A stretch of 41,470 nt of DNA from Verrucomicrobiota bacterium (GCA_003219195.1 QHPX01000146.1:37057-78526), one strand, 5' to 3'; positions 10,532 to 20,628 are shown, numbered from the stretch's first letter. Numbers and translations: made by a program. The notes: generated from the letters alone by a model not told the origin.

Positions 10532-11454
10532 CCGATGAATGCGCCGCTCGGCTCGGCACCCTTGCGCGGCTTCTTCGGCACGATGCGCAACTGTTTCTCC
10601 TCGTAGTAAACGAGCGAATCGGGCGGAACGCTTTGCACAAGAAAAACGTTTCCGCCAATTGTCGATCTTGCGCCGATCACGGTTTCGCCGCCAAGGATAG
10701 TCGAGTTCGGATAAATCGTCACGTCATCTTCGACTTTCGGATGCCGTTTTCCGCCTTTCTTAATTTTGCCGTGCTCGTCTTTTTGAAAGCTGCGGGCGCC
10801 GAGGGTGACGCCGTGATACAGTTTTACGCGCGATCCGATTTCGCAAGTCTCCCCGATTACGACGCCGGTTCCGTGATCGATAAAAAAATAGGAGCCAATT
10901 TGTGCGCCGGGATGAATGTCGATCCCGGTGCGGCTGTGCGCCCATTCGGTCATGATGCGCGGGATCAAGGGCAGCTCCCTCAGATATAATAGGTGCGCCA
11001 TCCGCTGGATCGCGATCGCCTCGAGGGCCGGATAGGCGAGAATGATTTCCTCGTAACTCTTTGCCGCCGGGTCGCCTTCGTAAGCGGCGTCGATGTCCGT
11101 CCAGAGCATTTTGCGCAGTTGCGGGAGCTGGGACAGGAATGAAGACAAAATTTCTTCTGCTTTTTCTTCCACCTTTTCTCGCGACGAAAGTTTCCCCAGG
11201 CTTTTGCAAATCTCGGTTTTAAGTCGCGCATGCAAATTCCTCATGCGACTGCGCGTAACGTCGGCCAAATCCGCCGAATTCACGAGCGCCTCGCTGCGAA
11301 AGCCGGGGAACATGAGGCTCATGAGTTCGGCGCAAGTCGCCTCGATCGCGAGACGCGACGGCAACGTGGCGGCGGCATCCAGATAATTAATGCCGCCGGT
11401 CTCGCTGTAAGTCTGAAGTAACTCGTCAACTCCGTCGCTCGGCGTCGGATTCAT
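10528..11454 (-). CDS. cysE: Serine O-acetyltransferase
   Basis: 308 residues from the ATG at 11454 (MNPTPSDGVDELL). The frame is open to 11544, but the extra part runs through the promoter and towards a repeat. The enzyme acetylates serine with acetyl-CoA to O-acetylserine, the precursor of cysteine. The N-terminal helical domain is followed by a left-handed beta-helix with hexapeptide repeats: IHPGAQIGSYFFIDHGTGVVIGET contains the catalytic Asp/His region, and HPKVEDDVTIYPNSTILGG and GARSTIGGNVFLV continue it. The family is the long form often paired with a NifS-like desulfurase; here the pairing is interrupted. The tail KKPRKGAEPSGAFIG is lineage-specific. Confidence 0.93.
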   Translation of the reverse strand: MNPTPSDGVDELLQTYSETGGINYLDAAATLPSRLAIEATCAELMSLMFPGFRSEALVNSADLADVTRSRMRNLHARLKTEICKSLGKLSSREKVEEKAEEILSSFLSQLPQLRKMLWTDIDAAYEGDPAAKSYEEIILAYPALEAIAIQRMAHLLYLRELPLIPRIMTEWAHSRTGIDIHPGAQIGSYFFIDHGTGVVIGETCEIGSRVKLYHGVTLGARSFQKDEHGKIKKGGKRHPKVEDDVTIYPNSTILGGETVIGARSTIGGNVFLVQSVPPDSLVYYEEKQLRIVPKKPRKGAEPSGAFIG

Positions 11455-11459
11455 AATAT

Positions 11460-11489
11460 AAAGTATGCGTCGCGTTTGCAGGCAATCAA
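11460..11489 (-). promoter_or_regulatory. Predicted promoter of cysE, close to the start codon
   Basis: On the minus strand TTGATT (11489-11484) and TACTTT (11465-11460) are 18 bp apart. The ATG at 11454 begins 5 nt after the -10 box, so any transcript would have essentially no leader. Confidence 0.4.
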
Positions 11490-11511
11490 AACGGAAACTG
11501 CATCCCACTTT

Positions 11512-11586
11512 TGTCATTCCGAGCGGATTCGAGGAATCTCTCATTAATTAACAGCAAGAGATGTCTCGACTTCGCTCGACATGACA
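11512..11586. repeat. TGTCAT/ATGACA-bounded inverted-repeat element
   Basis: The 75-bp segment begins tgtcattccgag and ends cgctcgacatgaca. Inner parts gaggaatctc and gagatgtctc are partly complementary. The pattern is the non-coding dispersed repeat often seen in soil bacterial genomes; that recognition is from memory. It separates the divergent cysE and glgB genes. Confidence 0.6.
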
Positions 11587-11612
11587 ATGCTCAGGTAGGA
11601 AGTTGAACTTAG

Positions 11613-13823
11613 ATGAAACGTTTTGAAATCGCTGGATTGCCGCCCGACGAGCTCAACAGCTTTCTTGCCGGCACGCATTCCGACCCGTTTCGGATTCTTG
11701 GACCGCATCGGATGAAAGACGGCCTCGTTATTCGCGCCTTCCGCCCTGATGCGCAAAAGATCGACATCGTGTTAGATCGACAAGCAAAAACGGAGGCGAT
11801 CGCGGCGGAGAAGACCCATCGGGACGGTTTTTTTTGCGCGACGTTGCCGGAGGCAGCCCGCGATCTCGATTATCATTTTCGCGTCACGAGTTGGGAGGGA
11901 TCGGAACTGGTGCTGCGCGACCCATACGGTTACGGCCCGATCCTGGGCGAGGTCGATCTCCATCTTTTTGCCGAGGGACAGCACTGGCAGATTTACGAAA
12001 AGTTTGGCGCGCATTTACGGACAATGGGCGATACGGCCGGCGTTCACTTCGCGGTTTGGGCGCCGAACGCGCAGCGCGTCAGTGTGGTCGGCGATTTCAA
12101 CGGCTGGGATGGCCGCGTTAATCCGATGCGGAAACTTATCGGCAGCGGCGTGTGGGAATTGTTTTTGCCCGGCGTGAAGGAGGGCGCGCATTACAAGTTC
12201 GAGATTCGCACTCACTCCGGCGCGCTTTTGCTCAAGAGCGATCCGTTCGCGTTTTTCAATCAGCACGGTAAATCGACAAGTTCTCTTGTTTACAATCTCG
12301 AGCGCTACACCTGGAGCGATCACGAGTGGATGGAAGCGCGCCGCCAAAGCGATTGGCCGAAAAGCGCAATCAGTATTTACGAAGTGCACCTCGGCTCATG
12401 GCGGCGTCGCACCGATGAAGGCAACCGGCATCTGAGCTATTTGGAATTTACCGAGACGCTGCTGCCCTACGTTGTCGAGATGGGTTACACGCACATTGAG
12501 CTGATGCCGATTGCCGAGCATCCCTTTGAAGGCTCGTGGGGTTATCAGGTCACGAATTATTATGCGCCGACGAGCCGTTTTGGGACGCCCGATGAATTGC
12601 GTCACTTCATCGATAAGTGTCACCAGGCGGGCATCGGCGTGATCATGGATTGGGTGCCGGCGCATTTCCCGAAAGACGTGCACGCGCTTGCGGAATTTGA
12701 TGGCACCGATCTCTATGAGCACATGGACCCGCGGCAGGGCGAGCATCAGGATTGGGGCACGCTCATTTTTAATTTCGGCCGCAGTGAAGTGCGCAATTTT
12801 TTGATCGGCAATGCGCTTTTCTGGCTCGACAAATATCACATCGATGGTCTCCGCGTGGACGCGGTCGCGTCGATGCTTTATCTCGATTATTCGCGCCAAC
12901 CCGGTCAATGGATCCCGAATGTCTTTGGCGGCCGCGAAAATCTGGATGCGATCTTTTTTTTGAAACGTTTCAATGAAGTTTGCTACGAGCGCTTCCCGGG
13001 AATCATGACCATCGCCGAGGAATCAACCGCGTGGCCGGGCGTGTCGCGTCCGACTTATTTGGGCGGCCTCGGCTTCGGTTTCAAATGGAACATGGGCTGG
13101 ATGCACGACTTCCTGCAATACATGAGTCTCGATCCGATCTTCCGGCGGTTTCATCACGGCAACATCACCTTCTCGCTGCTCTACGCGTTTCAGGAGCACT
13201 TCATTTTGGTCCTGAGTCACGACGAAGTGGTGCATGGAAAACGCTCGCTCTTGTCAAAAATGCCCGGCGATGAATGGCAAAAGTTTGCCAACCTGCGAAT
13301 GTTTTACGCCTGGATGTACGGGCACCCAGGCAAAAAGCTGCTCTTCATGGGCGGCGAGTTTGGCCAGTGGCACGAATGGAACCACGATCAAGGTCTGGAC
13401 TGGCATTTAACCGAACTCCCGCGGCACGACGGGCTGCGCCGTCTCGTGCAACATCTGAATTACGTTTACAAACGCGAGCCGGCTTTAAGGGAGCAGGACG
13501 ACAGTCATGACGGCTTCGAGTGGATCGATTTTCACGACGCCGACAACAGCGTGGTCTCGTTCATACGAAAATCGCGCGCGGGCGAAATGATTGTGTTCAT
13601 TGTCAACGCGACGCCGATCGTGCGTCACGATTACCAGCTCGGCGTGCCTGCGCCCGGATTTTATCGCGAGGTCATCAACACCGACGCCGAAACCTACGGC
13701 GGCAGTAACGTCGGCAATTACGGTGGCGCGCAGAGCGAAGATCGACAATGGATGGGGCGCGAACATTCCATCATGATTCACCTGCCGCCGCTGGCGACGG
13801 TTGCGTTTAAATTAGAACGGTAG
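11613..13823 (+). CDS. glgB: 1,4-alpha-glucan branching enzyme (GH13)
   Basis: 736 residues, the normal length for GlgB. It cuts alpha-1,4 chains and rejoins them as alpha-1,6 branches in glycogen. The N-terminal carbohydrate-binding modules are recognisable ([31 protein letters not shown]). The GH13 barrel shows [16 protein letters not shown], the nucleophile Asp416 in [15 protein letters not shown], the acid/base Glu469 in IAEESTAWP and the stabilising Asp537 in [14 protein letters not shown]. The C-terminal all-beta domain ends at [11 protein letters not shown]. No other glycogen gene is adjacent. No Shine-Dalgarno sequence lies at the usual distance from the ATG. Confidence 0.97.
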   Translation: MKRFEIAGLPPDELNSFLAGTHSDPFRILGPHRMKDGLVIRAFRPDAQKIDIVLDRQAKTEAIAAEKTHRDGFFCATLPEAARDLDYHFRVTSWEGSELVLRDPYGYGPILGEVDLHLFAEGQHWQIYEKFGAHLRTMGDTAGVHFAVWAPNAQRVSVVGDFNGWDGRVNPMRKLIGSGVWELFLPGVKEGAHYKFEIRTHSGALLLKSDPFAFFNQHGKSTSSLVYNLERYTWSDHEWMEARRQSDWPKSAISIYEVHLGSWRRRTDEGNRHLSYLEFTETLLPYVVEMGYTHIELMPIAEHPFEGSWGYQVTNYYAPTSRFGTPDELRHFIDKCHQAGIGVIMDWVPAHFPKDVHALAEFDGTDLYEHMDPRQGEHQDWGTLIFNFGRSEVRNFLIGNALFWLDKYHIDGLRVDAVASMLYLDYSRQPGQWIPNVFGGRENLDAIFFLKRFNEVCYERFPGIMTIAEESTAWPGVSRPTYLGGLGFGFKWNMGWMHDFLQYMSLDPIFRRFHHGNITFSLLYAFQEHFILVLSHDEVVHGKRSLLSKMPGDEWQKFANLRMFYAWMYGHPGKKLLFMGGEFGQWHEWNHDQGLDWHLTELPRHDGLRRLVQHLNYVYKREPALREQDDSHDGFEWIDFHDADNSVVSFIRKSRAGEMIVFIVNATPIVRHDYQLGVPAPGFYREVINTDAETYGGSNVGNYGGAQSEDRQWMGREHSIMIHLPPLATVAFKLER

Positions 13824-13908
13824 CGCGAGCGTTTTGCTTGCTAATTTTCAAAAAGGCGCAAAGCCAGAGGCTTACGGTACTTGATTGGCAGTCGCTTGAA
13901 CTGGAGCA

Positions 13909-13980
13909 GTTGTAGAGGCGTTTGTTCTCAAACGCCTGCTTATTTTGACTGCGGTGGTTGAGAGCAACCACCGCTACAAC
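13909..13980. repeat. GTTGTAG/CTACAAC hairpin repeat, first copy
   Basis: This segment is bounded by gttgtag and ctacaac. It contains two perfect hairpins, aggcgtttg/caaacgcct and gcggtggttg/caaccaccgc. It lies in the 540-bp gap after glgB, which also contains a degenerate arm near 14005-14035. Confidence 0.75.
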
Positions 13981-14078
13981 ACTGGCGCTTTTGAACGTTG
14001 CAGCGACGTTTGCTCTCAACGCCTCTGTTACACTATCTGGCCTCGAGTCTGGCAATCTCGCGTTGCCATGGCCATTCA

Positions 14079-14107
14079 CGGTGGTTGAGAGCAACCACCG
14101 CTACAAC
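14079..14107. repeat. Second copy of the GGTGGTTG/CAACCACC hairpin
   Basis: The hairpin ggtggttgagagcaaccacc followed by gctacaac repeats the sequence at 13951-13980 almost exactly. The rest of this gap, up to about 14200, shows no gene. Confidence 0.75.
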
Positions 14108-14206
14108 CGCCCCACCAGCCGCAGCGTCCGCTCCCCTAAGGATAAATCCCCGAAGATCAGGGTTTTGCCCCGATAAATTACTTTAAGGATAATTTCTTTA
14201 CAAAGC

Positions 14207-14371
14207 TTGACGCACCAATTAGAAACAGCGCCACCTATTTCAAAGGAACCCTCAGCAGCTTTTAAAATATCTATCTGCGCGCTCCTGTGCGGGGTGGCTT
14301 ACTCTGCGTTCGTTGCCACTAAAACCGACCTCAACGCTAACAACTTGTTGAAACTAACGATTACTAAATGA
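14207..14371 (+). CDS. Possible small membrane or leader peptide before the giant repeat protein
   Basis: A TTG start at 14207 opens 54 codons, and the TGA overlaps the ATG of the next gene (ATGA at 14368-14371), as expected for translational coupling. The peptide begins MTHQLETAPP, has one hydrophobic stretch (ISICALLCGVAYSAFVAT, about residues 21-38) and a polar tail DLNANNLLKLTITK. There is no Shine-Dalgarno sequence and no recognisable family. It could be a real small membrane protein, a remnant of another gene's 3' end, or chance; the exact overlap is the main argument for it. Confidence 0.3.
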   Translation: MTHQLETAPPISKEPSAAFKISICALLCGVAYSAFVATKTDLNANNLLKLTITK

Positions 14372-17300
14372 AAAAAACACTAAGGAGGCAGGTTGTCGCG
14401 CTTCTCTCCGCCGGCGCCACACTGGCGATGGCCACGCTCGTTAGCGCCTCAAGTTCCACTCAGGTCGCGCAACTCGCTCCTCTTGTTGTTCCGCGCACAG
14501 CGCACGCCGCGACCGTGCTGACCGATGGCCGCGTCCTCATAACCGGTGGACGCGCCAGTGCCGGGTATATCGTGGCTGTCTCAGAAATCTTTGATCCCGC
14601 GACCGGAACCTCGACCGCGAGCGCAACGCTTAGTACTGCTCGCGTCGATCACACCGCGACGCTCCTGCCCGATGGTCGAGTTCTTGTTGCCGGCGGCACC
14701 GGCGTGAGTGGGTCGCTAGCGTCCGCCGAGATTTTTGACCCCTCAAACCCCGCCGCTGGCTTTCAAGCGCTGTCTGCCACCATGAGGGCGGCACGGGCAC
14801 GGCACACCGCTACGCTCCTCAATGACGGCAAGGTGCTTATCGCTGGCGGTGACGACGCTGGCACGGCGGAAATATTTGATCCAACGACAGAAACGTTTTC
14901 TTCCGCGCTTTTGGCCATGGCCGCGCCGCGAATCGGTCACACCGCCACTTTGTTTTCCGACGACAGCGTTTTGCTCGCCGGCGGCAACACGGATTCGATG
15001 GAACTCTTCACCCCCGCCGACCAGAAATTTACGCTCGACCCGCAGAAGATGTCGGCGGTACGCACCGGCCATGAGGCAATCGAGCTGAGCGATACGCGCC
15101 TTCTCCTCTTCGAGGGAGATACAGGAAATACAATCGACGAGTTCAATCACTCAACCGACACGCTCACGCTCAAAGACACGCTGGACGGGTCCGCATCCAG
15201 CGCCACACTTCTGGCCAACGGGAAAATCCTCGTGCTCCGGGCCGATGAGGCTGGTCTCTACGCGCCGGATGCGGCTGATCCAAGCTCAGCTTTCACTGCG
15301 TTTGATGAAACATCGGTCCCTGGGAGCAGCATATTGCCGCGCAGCGGTCAGACCGCCACGGAACTTTCGGGCGACAAGAAAATCTTGGTCGCCGGCGGCG
15401 TGAACACGCAAAACCAGTCCGTTGTGCCAGCCCTCTTTAACCCCGCGCGCATCTGGACTGACAAGGATGATTACCAACCGGGTGATCCCGTTGTGCTAAG
15501 TGGCTCCGGCTGGAAAGCCAACGAAGACGTTTATCTTTACGCAGTCGATTCGCAGACACAGGCGTGGACCTATGGAAGCACTGTCGCGGCCGACGCAAAT
15601 GGCGGATTCGTCGTTAACCCCTACTTCATAGTCCAACTGGTGCAAGACGGTGTGGACTTCAGTGTAACTGCTGTCGGCGCGCAGTCCGCGATGCAAGCAA
15701 ACGTTAAGTTTACAGACAACGTAAACTTTCAGTCTGTTACGGTAGGAGGACAAACGGGCACAGCAACCGTCGGGACCGCCGCATCACCGACCTACCAGGT
15801 CACCGCTACCTACAGCGGCAGTGGCACCATAGTAGGCGATCCAGTAACTTTGAGCTTCGTCGGCTGGAGCGGCACACCCCCAGCTGGTGTCTCTACATCC
15901 TTTTCAACCACCTCTGTTACTAACGGATCGCCGACTTCAACGCTGACAATCAACACTTCGGCGTCAACGCCGGCGGGGACGTACACGTTTACCGTTCAGG
16001 GGAAAAATGTGCCCGGCACCACACGCACCGCCACTGGCACGCTGGTCGTCGGCAAAGCGACTGCGGCGGTCACGCTTGGCAGTTTAAGCCAGACTTACGA
16101 TGGCACGCCTAAATCGGCTACCGCCACAACCACTCCACCGGGTCTTACTGTCACTTTCACCTACAATGGCTCAAGCACCCCGCCGACTAACGCGGGCAGC
16201 TACACGGTCGTAGGAACTATCAATGACACCAACTACAGCGGCAACGCCACTGGTACGTTGGTGATCGCCAAAGCCACACCCACCGTGACGGTGACCGGCG
16301 GGACGTTTACCTATGACGGCAACCAGCATGCGGCCACGGCAACGGCGGTTGGAGTGGACGGCCACACGGCAGTGAGCGGCAGCTTCGCCTTCACATATAC
16401 GCCCCCGGGAACCTCGACGGCCCCCACTAATGCCAGTGCAACCCCTTACGCGGTAAGCGCGGCGTTCACCAGCAGTAACTCGAACTACAACAACACCAGC
16501 GGGAGTGCCTCAATCACCATCAATAAGGCGACGCCGACATTTAGCAGCCCGACTCCTTCGCAGACCATTACTTTCGGGACAGCGACGATTAGTGTTTCGG
16601 GAAAACTCAACGCTGGATCGGGCCTGGTACCATCGGGGACGGCGACGGTAACTGTGAGCACAGCGTCAGCGACCACGACGGGATTCACGGGCAACGTTGG
16701 GAATTTTTCAGCGACAATAGACACGCACCTTATCCCCGCTTCGGCAACACCTTATACGATCACCTATAGCTACGCGGGCGACAGCAACTTTAACAGTGCC
16801 ACAAACACGAGCACGACACTGACGGTCAACAAGGCCGCTGCGACAGTCACGCTGGCTAGCTTAAGCCAGACTTACGACGGCACACCTAAATCGGCTACAG
16901 CCACGACCAGTCCGACTGGTCTTAGCGTCACTTTCACCTATAATGGTTCGTCTACTGCTCCGACGAATGCAGGCAGTTATACGGTGGTAGCGACCGTTAA
17001 CGATAACAGCTACACTGGCAGTGCCACCGGTACGCTGGTCATCGCTAAAGCCAATGCTACAATCAGCGTCACTCCATACAGCGTCACCTACGACGGCGTG
17101 TCCCACATGGCCACCGGCTCGGCCAAGGGAGCCCAGGGCGAAACCCTCACCGGATTGGACCTTAGTGGCACGACCCATACCAATGCCGGCGATTACCCGA
17201 CTGACCCGTGGACATTCACAGACAGTACTGGGAATTACAACAACACGACTGGAACGACGCACGACCACATCGATAAGGCTGCGGCCACTATCGTTGTGAC

Positions 17301-20300
17301 GCCATATCACGTCACCTATGACGGCAACCCACACACCGCGACGGGTACGGCTATGGGCGTTGGTGGCGCAAATCTCAGCGCCAGCCTGAACCTCTCCGGC
17401 ACGACGCGTACCGCCGCCGGCGATTACCCGACCGATTCCTGGACCTTCACCAACCCCAACTACAATGATCAGAGCGGCACGGTGCACGACCAGATCGACA
17501 AGGCCACCGCGACAGTCACGCTGGGTAGCTTAAGCCAGACCTACGCCGGCACGCCCAAATCGGCTACAGCAACGACCACTCCGCCCGGCCTTAACGTCAC
17601 TTTCACCTACAATGGCTCAGCTACTGCGCCGACCAATGCAGGCAGCTATACCGTAGTGGGAACCATAAATGACGCCAACTACTCGGGTAGCGCGACGGGC
17701 ACGCTGGTGATCGGCAAAGCAAACGCCACGATCACGGTCACACCGTACGACGTCACCTACGATGGCGTGTCCCACATGGCGACGGGCTCGGCCAAGGGTA
17801 TCGGTGGTGTGGCCCTGGGCACAGGCAACTACAATGACGCGAGCAGCACGGTCACCGACAAGATCGCAAAGGCTAACGCCACAATCACAGTGACTGCGTA
17901 CGATGTGAGCTATGACGGCAACGCGCACATTGCCACCGGCTCGGCTAAGGGTATCAACAACGTGGCCCTGAGCGGCCTGAATCTCAGCGGTACGACGCAC
18001 ACCGATGCCGGCACCTACACCGACACTTGGACCTTTAGCGATCCTAACGGCAACTACAACGACGCCAGCAGCACGGTCACCGACAAGATCTCCAAGGCTG
18101 ACGCTGTGATTGACGTTAAGGGCTACACCGGAGTCTACGATGGCAACGCTCACGGTGCCACGGGCTCGGCCAAAGGTGTGAAGGGTGAGGACCTCAGCAG
18201 CCTACTGAGCTTGGGTGCCACCTTCACCAATGTCCCCGGTGGCACAGCGACGTGGACCTTTGCCGGGAACGGCAACTACAACACCGGCACCGGCACGGCG
18301 GATATTGTTATCTCCAAGGCTGACGCCGCACTGGCAGTCAAGCCGTATCACATTACTTACGATGGCAACGCTCACGGTGCCACGGGCTCAGCCACTGGCG
18401 TGAAGGGCGAGACCCTAAGCGGCTTGGACCTTAGCGGCACGACTCACACCAACGCCGGCACCTACGCCGACACGTGGACCTTCACCGACATCACCGGCAA
18501 TTACAATAACGCCAGCGACACGGTCACTGACCAGATCGACAAAGCCAACGCCAACATTACAATTACGCCCTATAATGTTACCTATGATGTTGACCTGCAC
18601 ACCGCGACTGGTTCAGCTGCTGGCGTGGAGAGTCCGACCCCGGTCGACCTGACCAGTCTGCTGCACCTGGGTGGCACGACCCACACCAACGCCGGCGATT
18701 ACGCAACTGATGCCTGGACTTTCGACGGCAACGGCAACTACAATGCGACCAGCGGCACCGTTCACGATAGCATCGCCAAGGCTGACGCCAGCATTACGGT
18801 CACGATCTATCATGTTACCTATGACGGCAACGCCCATACCGCCACCGGCTCGGCCAAGGGGGTCAAGGGGGAAACGCTGAGTGGCCTCAACCTCAGCGGC
18901 ACAACTCATACCAATGCTGGTGATTATCCAGCCGATTCCTGGACCTTCACCAACGCCAACTACAAGGACGCCAGCGGCACGGTGCATGACATGATCGACA
19001 AGGCCAACGCGATCATCGTGGTTAATGGGTACACCGGTATCTACGACGGCTACGCGCACGGAGCCAGCGGCTCGGCGACAGGCGTGGAGAGTCCAACCCC
19101 GGCGAACCTTAGCGGTTTGCTAAGCCTCGGCGCGACCTTTACCAACGTGCCCGGCGGCACGGCTTTCTGGAGTTTCGCCGGCAATATTAACTACAAGTCG
19201 GCTAGCGGCTCGGCTGCCATCGTGATCGCCAAAGCCAATCCCAACATCACAGTCACGCCCTACAGCGTCACCTACAACGGGCTTGCCCACACCGCCACGG
19301 GCACGGCCAAGGGTGTGTTGAATGAACCCCTGATCGGACTCGATCTCAGCGGCACCACGCACACCAATGCGGGTGATTACCCAGCCGATCCCTGGACCTT
19401 CACCGACGTCACCGGCAACTACAACAATACCAGCGGCACGGTCCACGACAGCATCGGTAAGGCCCCCCTAACGATTACAGCACAAAACGCGACAACGCAG
19501 TATTCGGATCCGGTAACGTTTACTGTAATGTATGCCGGCCTCCTGAATGGAGAAAATGCGAGCGTGTTGGGAGGGACGCTAGCTTTTAACCCCACCTCGG
19601 CAGCGGCTCAGTTCTTCGCCCCAGGTGCATACACGATCACACCTTCGGGCCTGACCTCGATTAACTACGCCATCACTTTCAAGACGGGCACGTTGACTGT
19701 GACCCAGGAAGACGCGCGCGTTACTTACACAGGCGCCATGATGGTTTCGACGTCATCACCAACCAGCAGCAAGGCTACCGTGACGCTGAGTGCGACAGTG
19801 CAGGACATCACTGCGGTGCCTACGGACTTGGCTTATGACCCCTATCCCGGAGATATTCGGAATGCGACTGTCACTTTCGTTAACCGCGACAACGGCAACG
19901 CGGTCATCGCCACTGTGCCGGTGGGATTGGTCAGCGCCGGGGACACGAAGACGGGGACGGCCACTTACAATTGGAATGTGGACATCGGGAGCGCCGACTC
20001 AGTGCAGTACACGGTCGGCATTATTGTGGGCAACTACTACACGCGTAACGCTTCAGCCGACGACACCATTGTGACTGTCTCGCTGGTAACTCCTGGTTCA
20101 ATCAACGGCGGCGGCTATCTCGTCATGCAGAGCTCGGCTGGTCTCTATCCGGGAGGCCTTGGAACGAAGAACAACTTTGGGTTCAACGTCAAGAACACCA
20201 AGACCGGCGTCAAAGGTAATATCAACACGATTGTTCGGAACAACGGCCGGGTGTATCAGATCAAAGGTAACTCGATGACTTCCCTGGCGACCCTGCCAAA

Positions 20301-20556
20301 TTCGGTCGGGGGTACAGCGACCTTCAATGGCAAGTCAAACATCCAGGATATCACCGATCCACTTGCTCAGCCGATCAGCATCGATGGCAACGCAACCCTT
20401 CAGGTGACGATGACCGATAATGGCGAGCCCGGCGCAAACGACACGATCGCGATTACCGTCTGGAACAAGAGCGGCGGCATGTGGTTCTCCAGCAACTGGA
20501 GCGGGACCAAAACGATCGAGCAGAAACTCGGCGGGGGCAATCTCATCGTGCGCTGA
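14368..20556 (+). CDS. Giant secreted protein: Kelch-like propeller plus 16 tandem MBG/YDG-type Ig-like repeats
   Basis: 2062 residues. Signal peptide at 1-27 (MKKTLRRQVVALLSAGATLA...). Residues about 30-360 hold Kelch/galactose-oxidase-like repeats (HTATLLPDGRVLVAGG, HTATLLNDGKVLIAGG, IGHTATLFSDDSVLLAGG). A beta domain begins at WTDKDDYQPGDPVVLSGSGW (about 365-460). Residues about 563-1780 are 16 units, each opening with KA (KATAAVTL, KANATITV, KADASITV), with the core (S/V)TYDG...ATG(S/T)A and ending in a TLVIA or VHDSI-type strand. These match MBG/YDG Ig-like domains of large adhesins. Unit 8, near 17716-17868, lacks about 20 central residues. A C-terminal beta domain (GGYLVMQSSAGLYPGGLG to the end) carries no sorting motif I recognise. 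It is probably an adhesin or stalk on or outside the cell surface. A strong terminator follows. Confidence 0.88.
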   Translation: MKKTLRRQVVALLSAGATLAMATLVSASSSTQVAQLAPLVVPRTAHAATVLTDGRVLITGGRASAGYIVAVSEIFDPATGTSTASATLSTARVDHTATLLPDGRVLVAGGTGVSGSLASAEIFDPSNPAAGFQALSATMRAARARHTATLLNDGKVLIAGGDDAGTAEIFDPTTETFSSALLAMAAPRIGHTATLFSDDSVLLAGGNTDSMELFTPADQKFTLDPQKMSAVRTGHEAIELSDTRLLLFEGDTGNTIDEFNHSTDTLTLKDTLDGSASSATLLANGKILVLRADEAGLYAPDAADPSSAFTAFDETSVPGSSILPRSGQTATELSGDKKILVAGGVNTQNQSVVPALFNPARIWTDKDDYQPGDPVVLSGSGWKANEDVYLYAVDSQTQAWTYGSTVAADANGGFVVNPYFIVQLVQDGVDFSVTAVGAQSAMQANVKFTDNVNFQSVTVGGQTGTATVGTAASPTYQVTATYSGSGTIVGDPVTLSFVGWSGTPPAGVSTSFSTTSVTNGSPTSTLTINTSASTPAGTYTFTVQGKNVPGTTRTATGTLVVGKATAAVTLGSLSQTYDGTPKSATATTTPPGLTVTFTYNGSSTPPTNAGSYTVVGTINDTNYSGNATGTLVIAKATPTVTVTGGTFTYDGNQHAATATAVGVDGHTAVSGSFAFTYTPPGTSTAPTNASATPYAVSAAFTSSNSNYNNTSGSASITINKATPTFSSPTPSQTITFGTATISVSGKLNAGSGLVPSGTATVTVSTASATTTGFTGNVGNFSATIDTHLIPASATPYTITYSYAGDSNFNSATNTSTTLTVNKAAATVTLASLSQTYDGTPKSATATTSPTGLSVTFTYNGSSTAPTNAGSYTVVATVNDNSYTGSATGTLVIAKANATISVTPYSVTYDGVSHMATGSAKGAQGETLTGLDLSGTTHTNAGDYPTDPWTFTDSTGNYNNTTGTTHDHIDKAAATIVVTPYHVTYDGNPHTATGTAMGVGGANLSASLNLSGTTRTAAGDYPTDSWTFTNPNYNDQSGTVHDQIDKATATVTLGSLSQTYAGTPKSATATTTPPGLNVTFTYNGSATAPTNAGSYTVVGTINDANYSGSATGTLVIGKANATITVTPYDVTYDGVSHMATGSAKGIGGVALGTGNYNDASSTVTDKIAKANATITVTAYDVSYDGNAHIATGSAKGINNVALSGLNLSGTTHTDAGTYTDTWTFSDPNGNYNDASSTVTDKISKADAVIDVKGYTGVYDGNAHGATGSAKGVKGEDLSSLLSLGATFTNVPGGTATWTFAGNGNYNTGTGTADIVISKADAALAVKPYHITYDGNAHGATGSATGVKGETLSGLDLSGTTHTNAGTYADTWTFTDITGNYNNASDTVTDQIDKANANITITPYNVTYDVDLHTATGSAAGVESPTPVDLTSLLHLGGTTHTNAGDYATDAWTFDGNGNYNATSGTVHDSIAKADASITVTIYHVTYDGNAHTATGSAKGVKGETLSGLNLSGTTHTNAGDYPADSWTFTNANYKDASGTVHDMIDKANAIIVVNGYTGIYDGYAHGASGSATGVESPTPANLSGLLSLGATFTNVPGGTAFWSFAGNINYKSASGSAAIVIAKANPNITVTPYSVTYNGLAHTATGTAKGVLNEPLIGLDLSGTTHTNAGDYPADPWTFTDVTGNYNNTSGTVHDSIGKAPLTITAQNATTQYSDPVTFTVMYAGLLNGENASVLGGTLAFNPTSAAAQFFAPGAYTITPSGLTSINYAITFKTGTLTVTQEDARVTYTGAMMVSTSSPTSSKATVTLSATVQDITAVPTDLAYDPYPGDIRNATVTFVNRDNGNAVIATVPVGLVSAGDTKTGTATYNWNVDIGSADSVQYTVGIIVGNYYTRNASADDTIVTVSLVTPGSINGGGYLVMQSSAGLYPGGLGTKNNFGFNVKNTKTGVKGNINTIVRNNGRVYQIKGNSMTSLATLPNSVGGTATFNGKSNIQDITDPLAQPISIDGNATLQVTMTDNGEPGANDTIAITVWNKSGGMWFSSNWSGTKTIEQKLGGGNLIVR
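16054..19707 (+). repeat. Tandem coding repeat array (16 Ig-like units, about 150-310 bp each)
   Basis: The array encodes the MBG/YDG units. Neighbouring units are similar at DNA level: blocks such as gtcacctacgacggc and ctcagcggcacgac recur many times. Two kinds alternate, a TLGSLSQTYDGTPKSATATT kind (units 1, 4, 7) and a VTPYxVTYDGxxHxATG kind. Expansion and contraction by recombination is expected, and unit 8 looks like a deleted copy. Confidence 0.85.
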
Positions 20557-20593
20557 TTCGAAGCTTTATATAAGTCAGCTTCTCATTGACTGA

Positions 20594-20628
20594 GCGTGGC
20601 AGGGTTCAACCCCTGCCACGCTTTTTTT
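20594..20628 (+). terminator. Rho-independent terminator of the giant repeat gene
   Basis: There is a perfect 11-bp stem (gcgtggcaggg / ccctgccacgc), a 6-nt loop and a run of seven T. It lies about 38 bp after the stop. Confidence 0.93.

Noticed and set aside
11455-11544. Longer cysE start giving 338 residues
   Set aside because: The extra 30 codons run through the predicted promoter and towards the TGTCAT repeat; MNPTPSDG at 11454 is the more natural start.
12396-12908. 170-codon minus-strand frame inside glgB
   Set aside because: It is antisense to conserved GH13 motifs and has no recognisable features.
16171-19446. Several long minus-strand open frames opposite the giant repeat gene
   Set aside because: They mirror the repeat periodicity of the sense gene, are Val/Gly-rich by complementarity and lack starts or family features.
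16054-19707. Direct repeats that might be a CRISPR array
   Set aside because: The units are about 150-310 bp, diverged and in frame as Ig-like domains; there are no short identical repeats with unique spacers and no cas genes.
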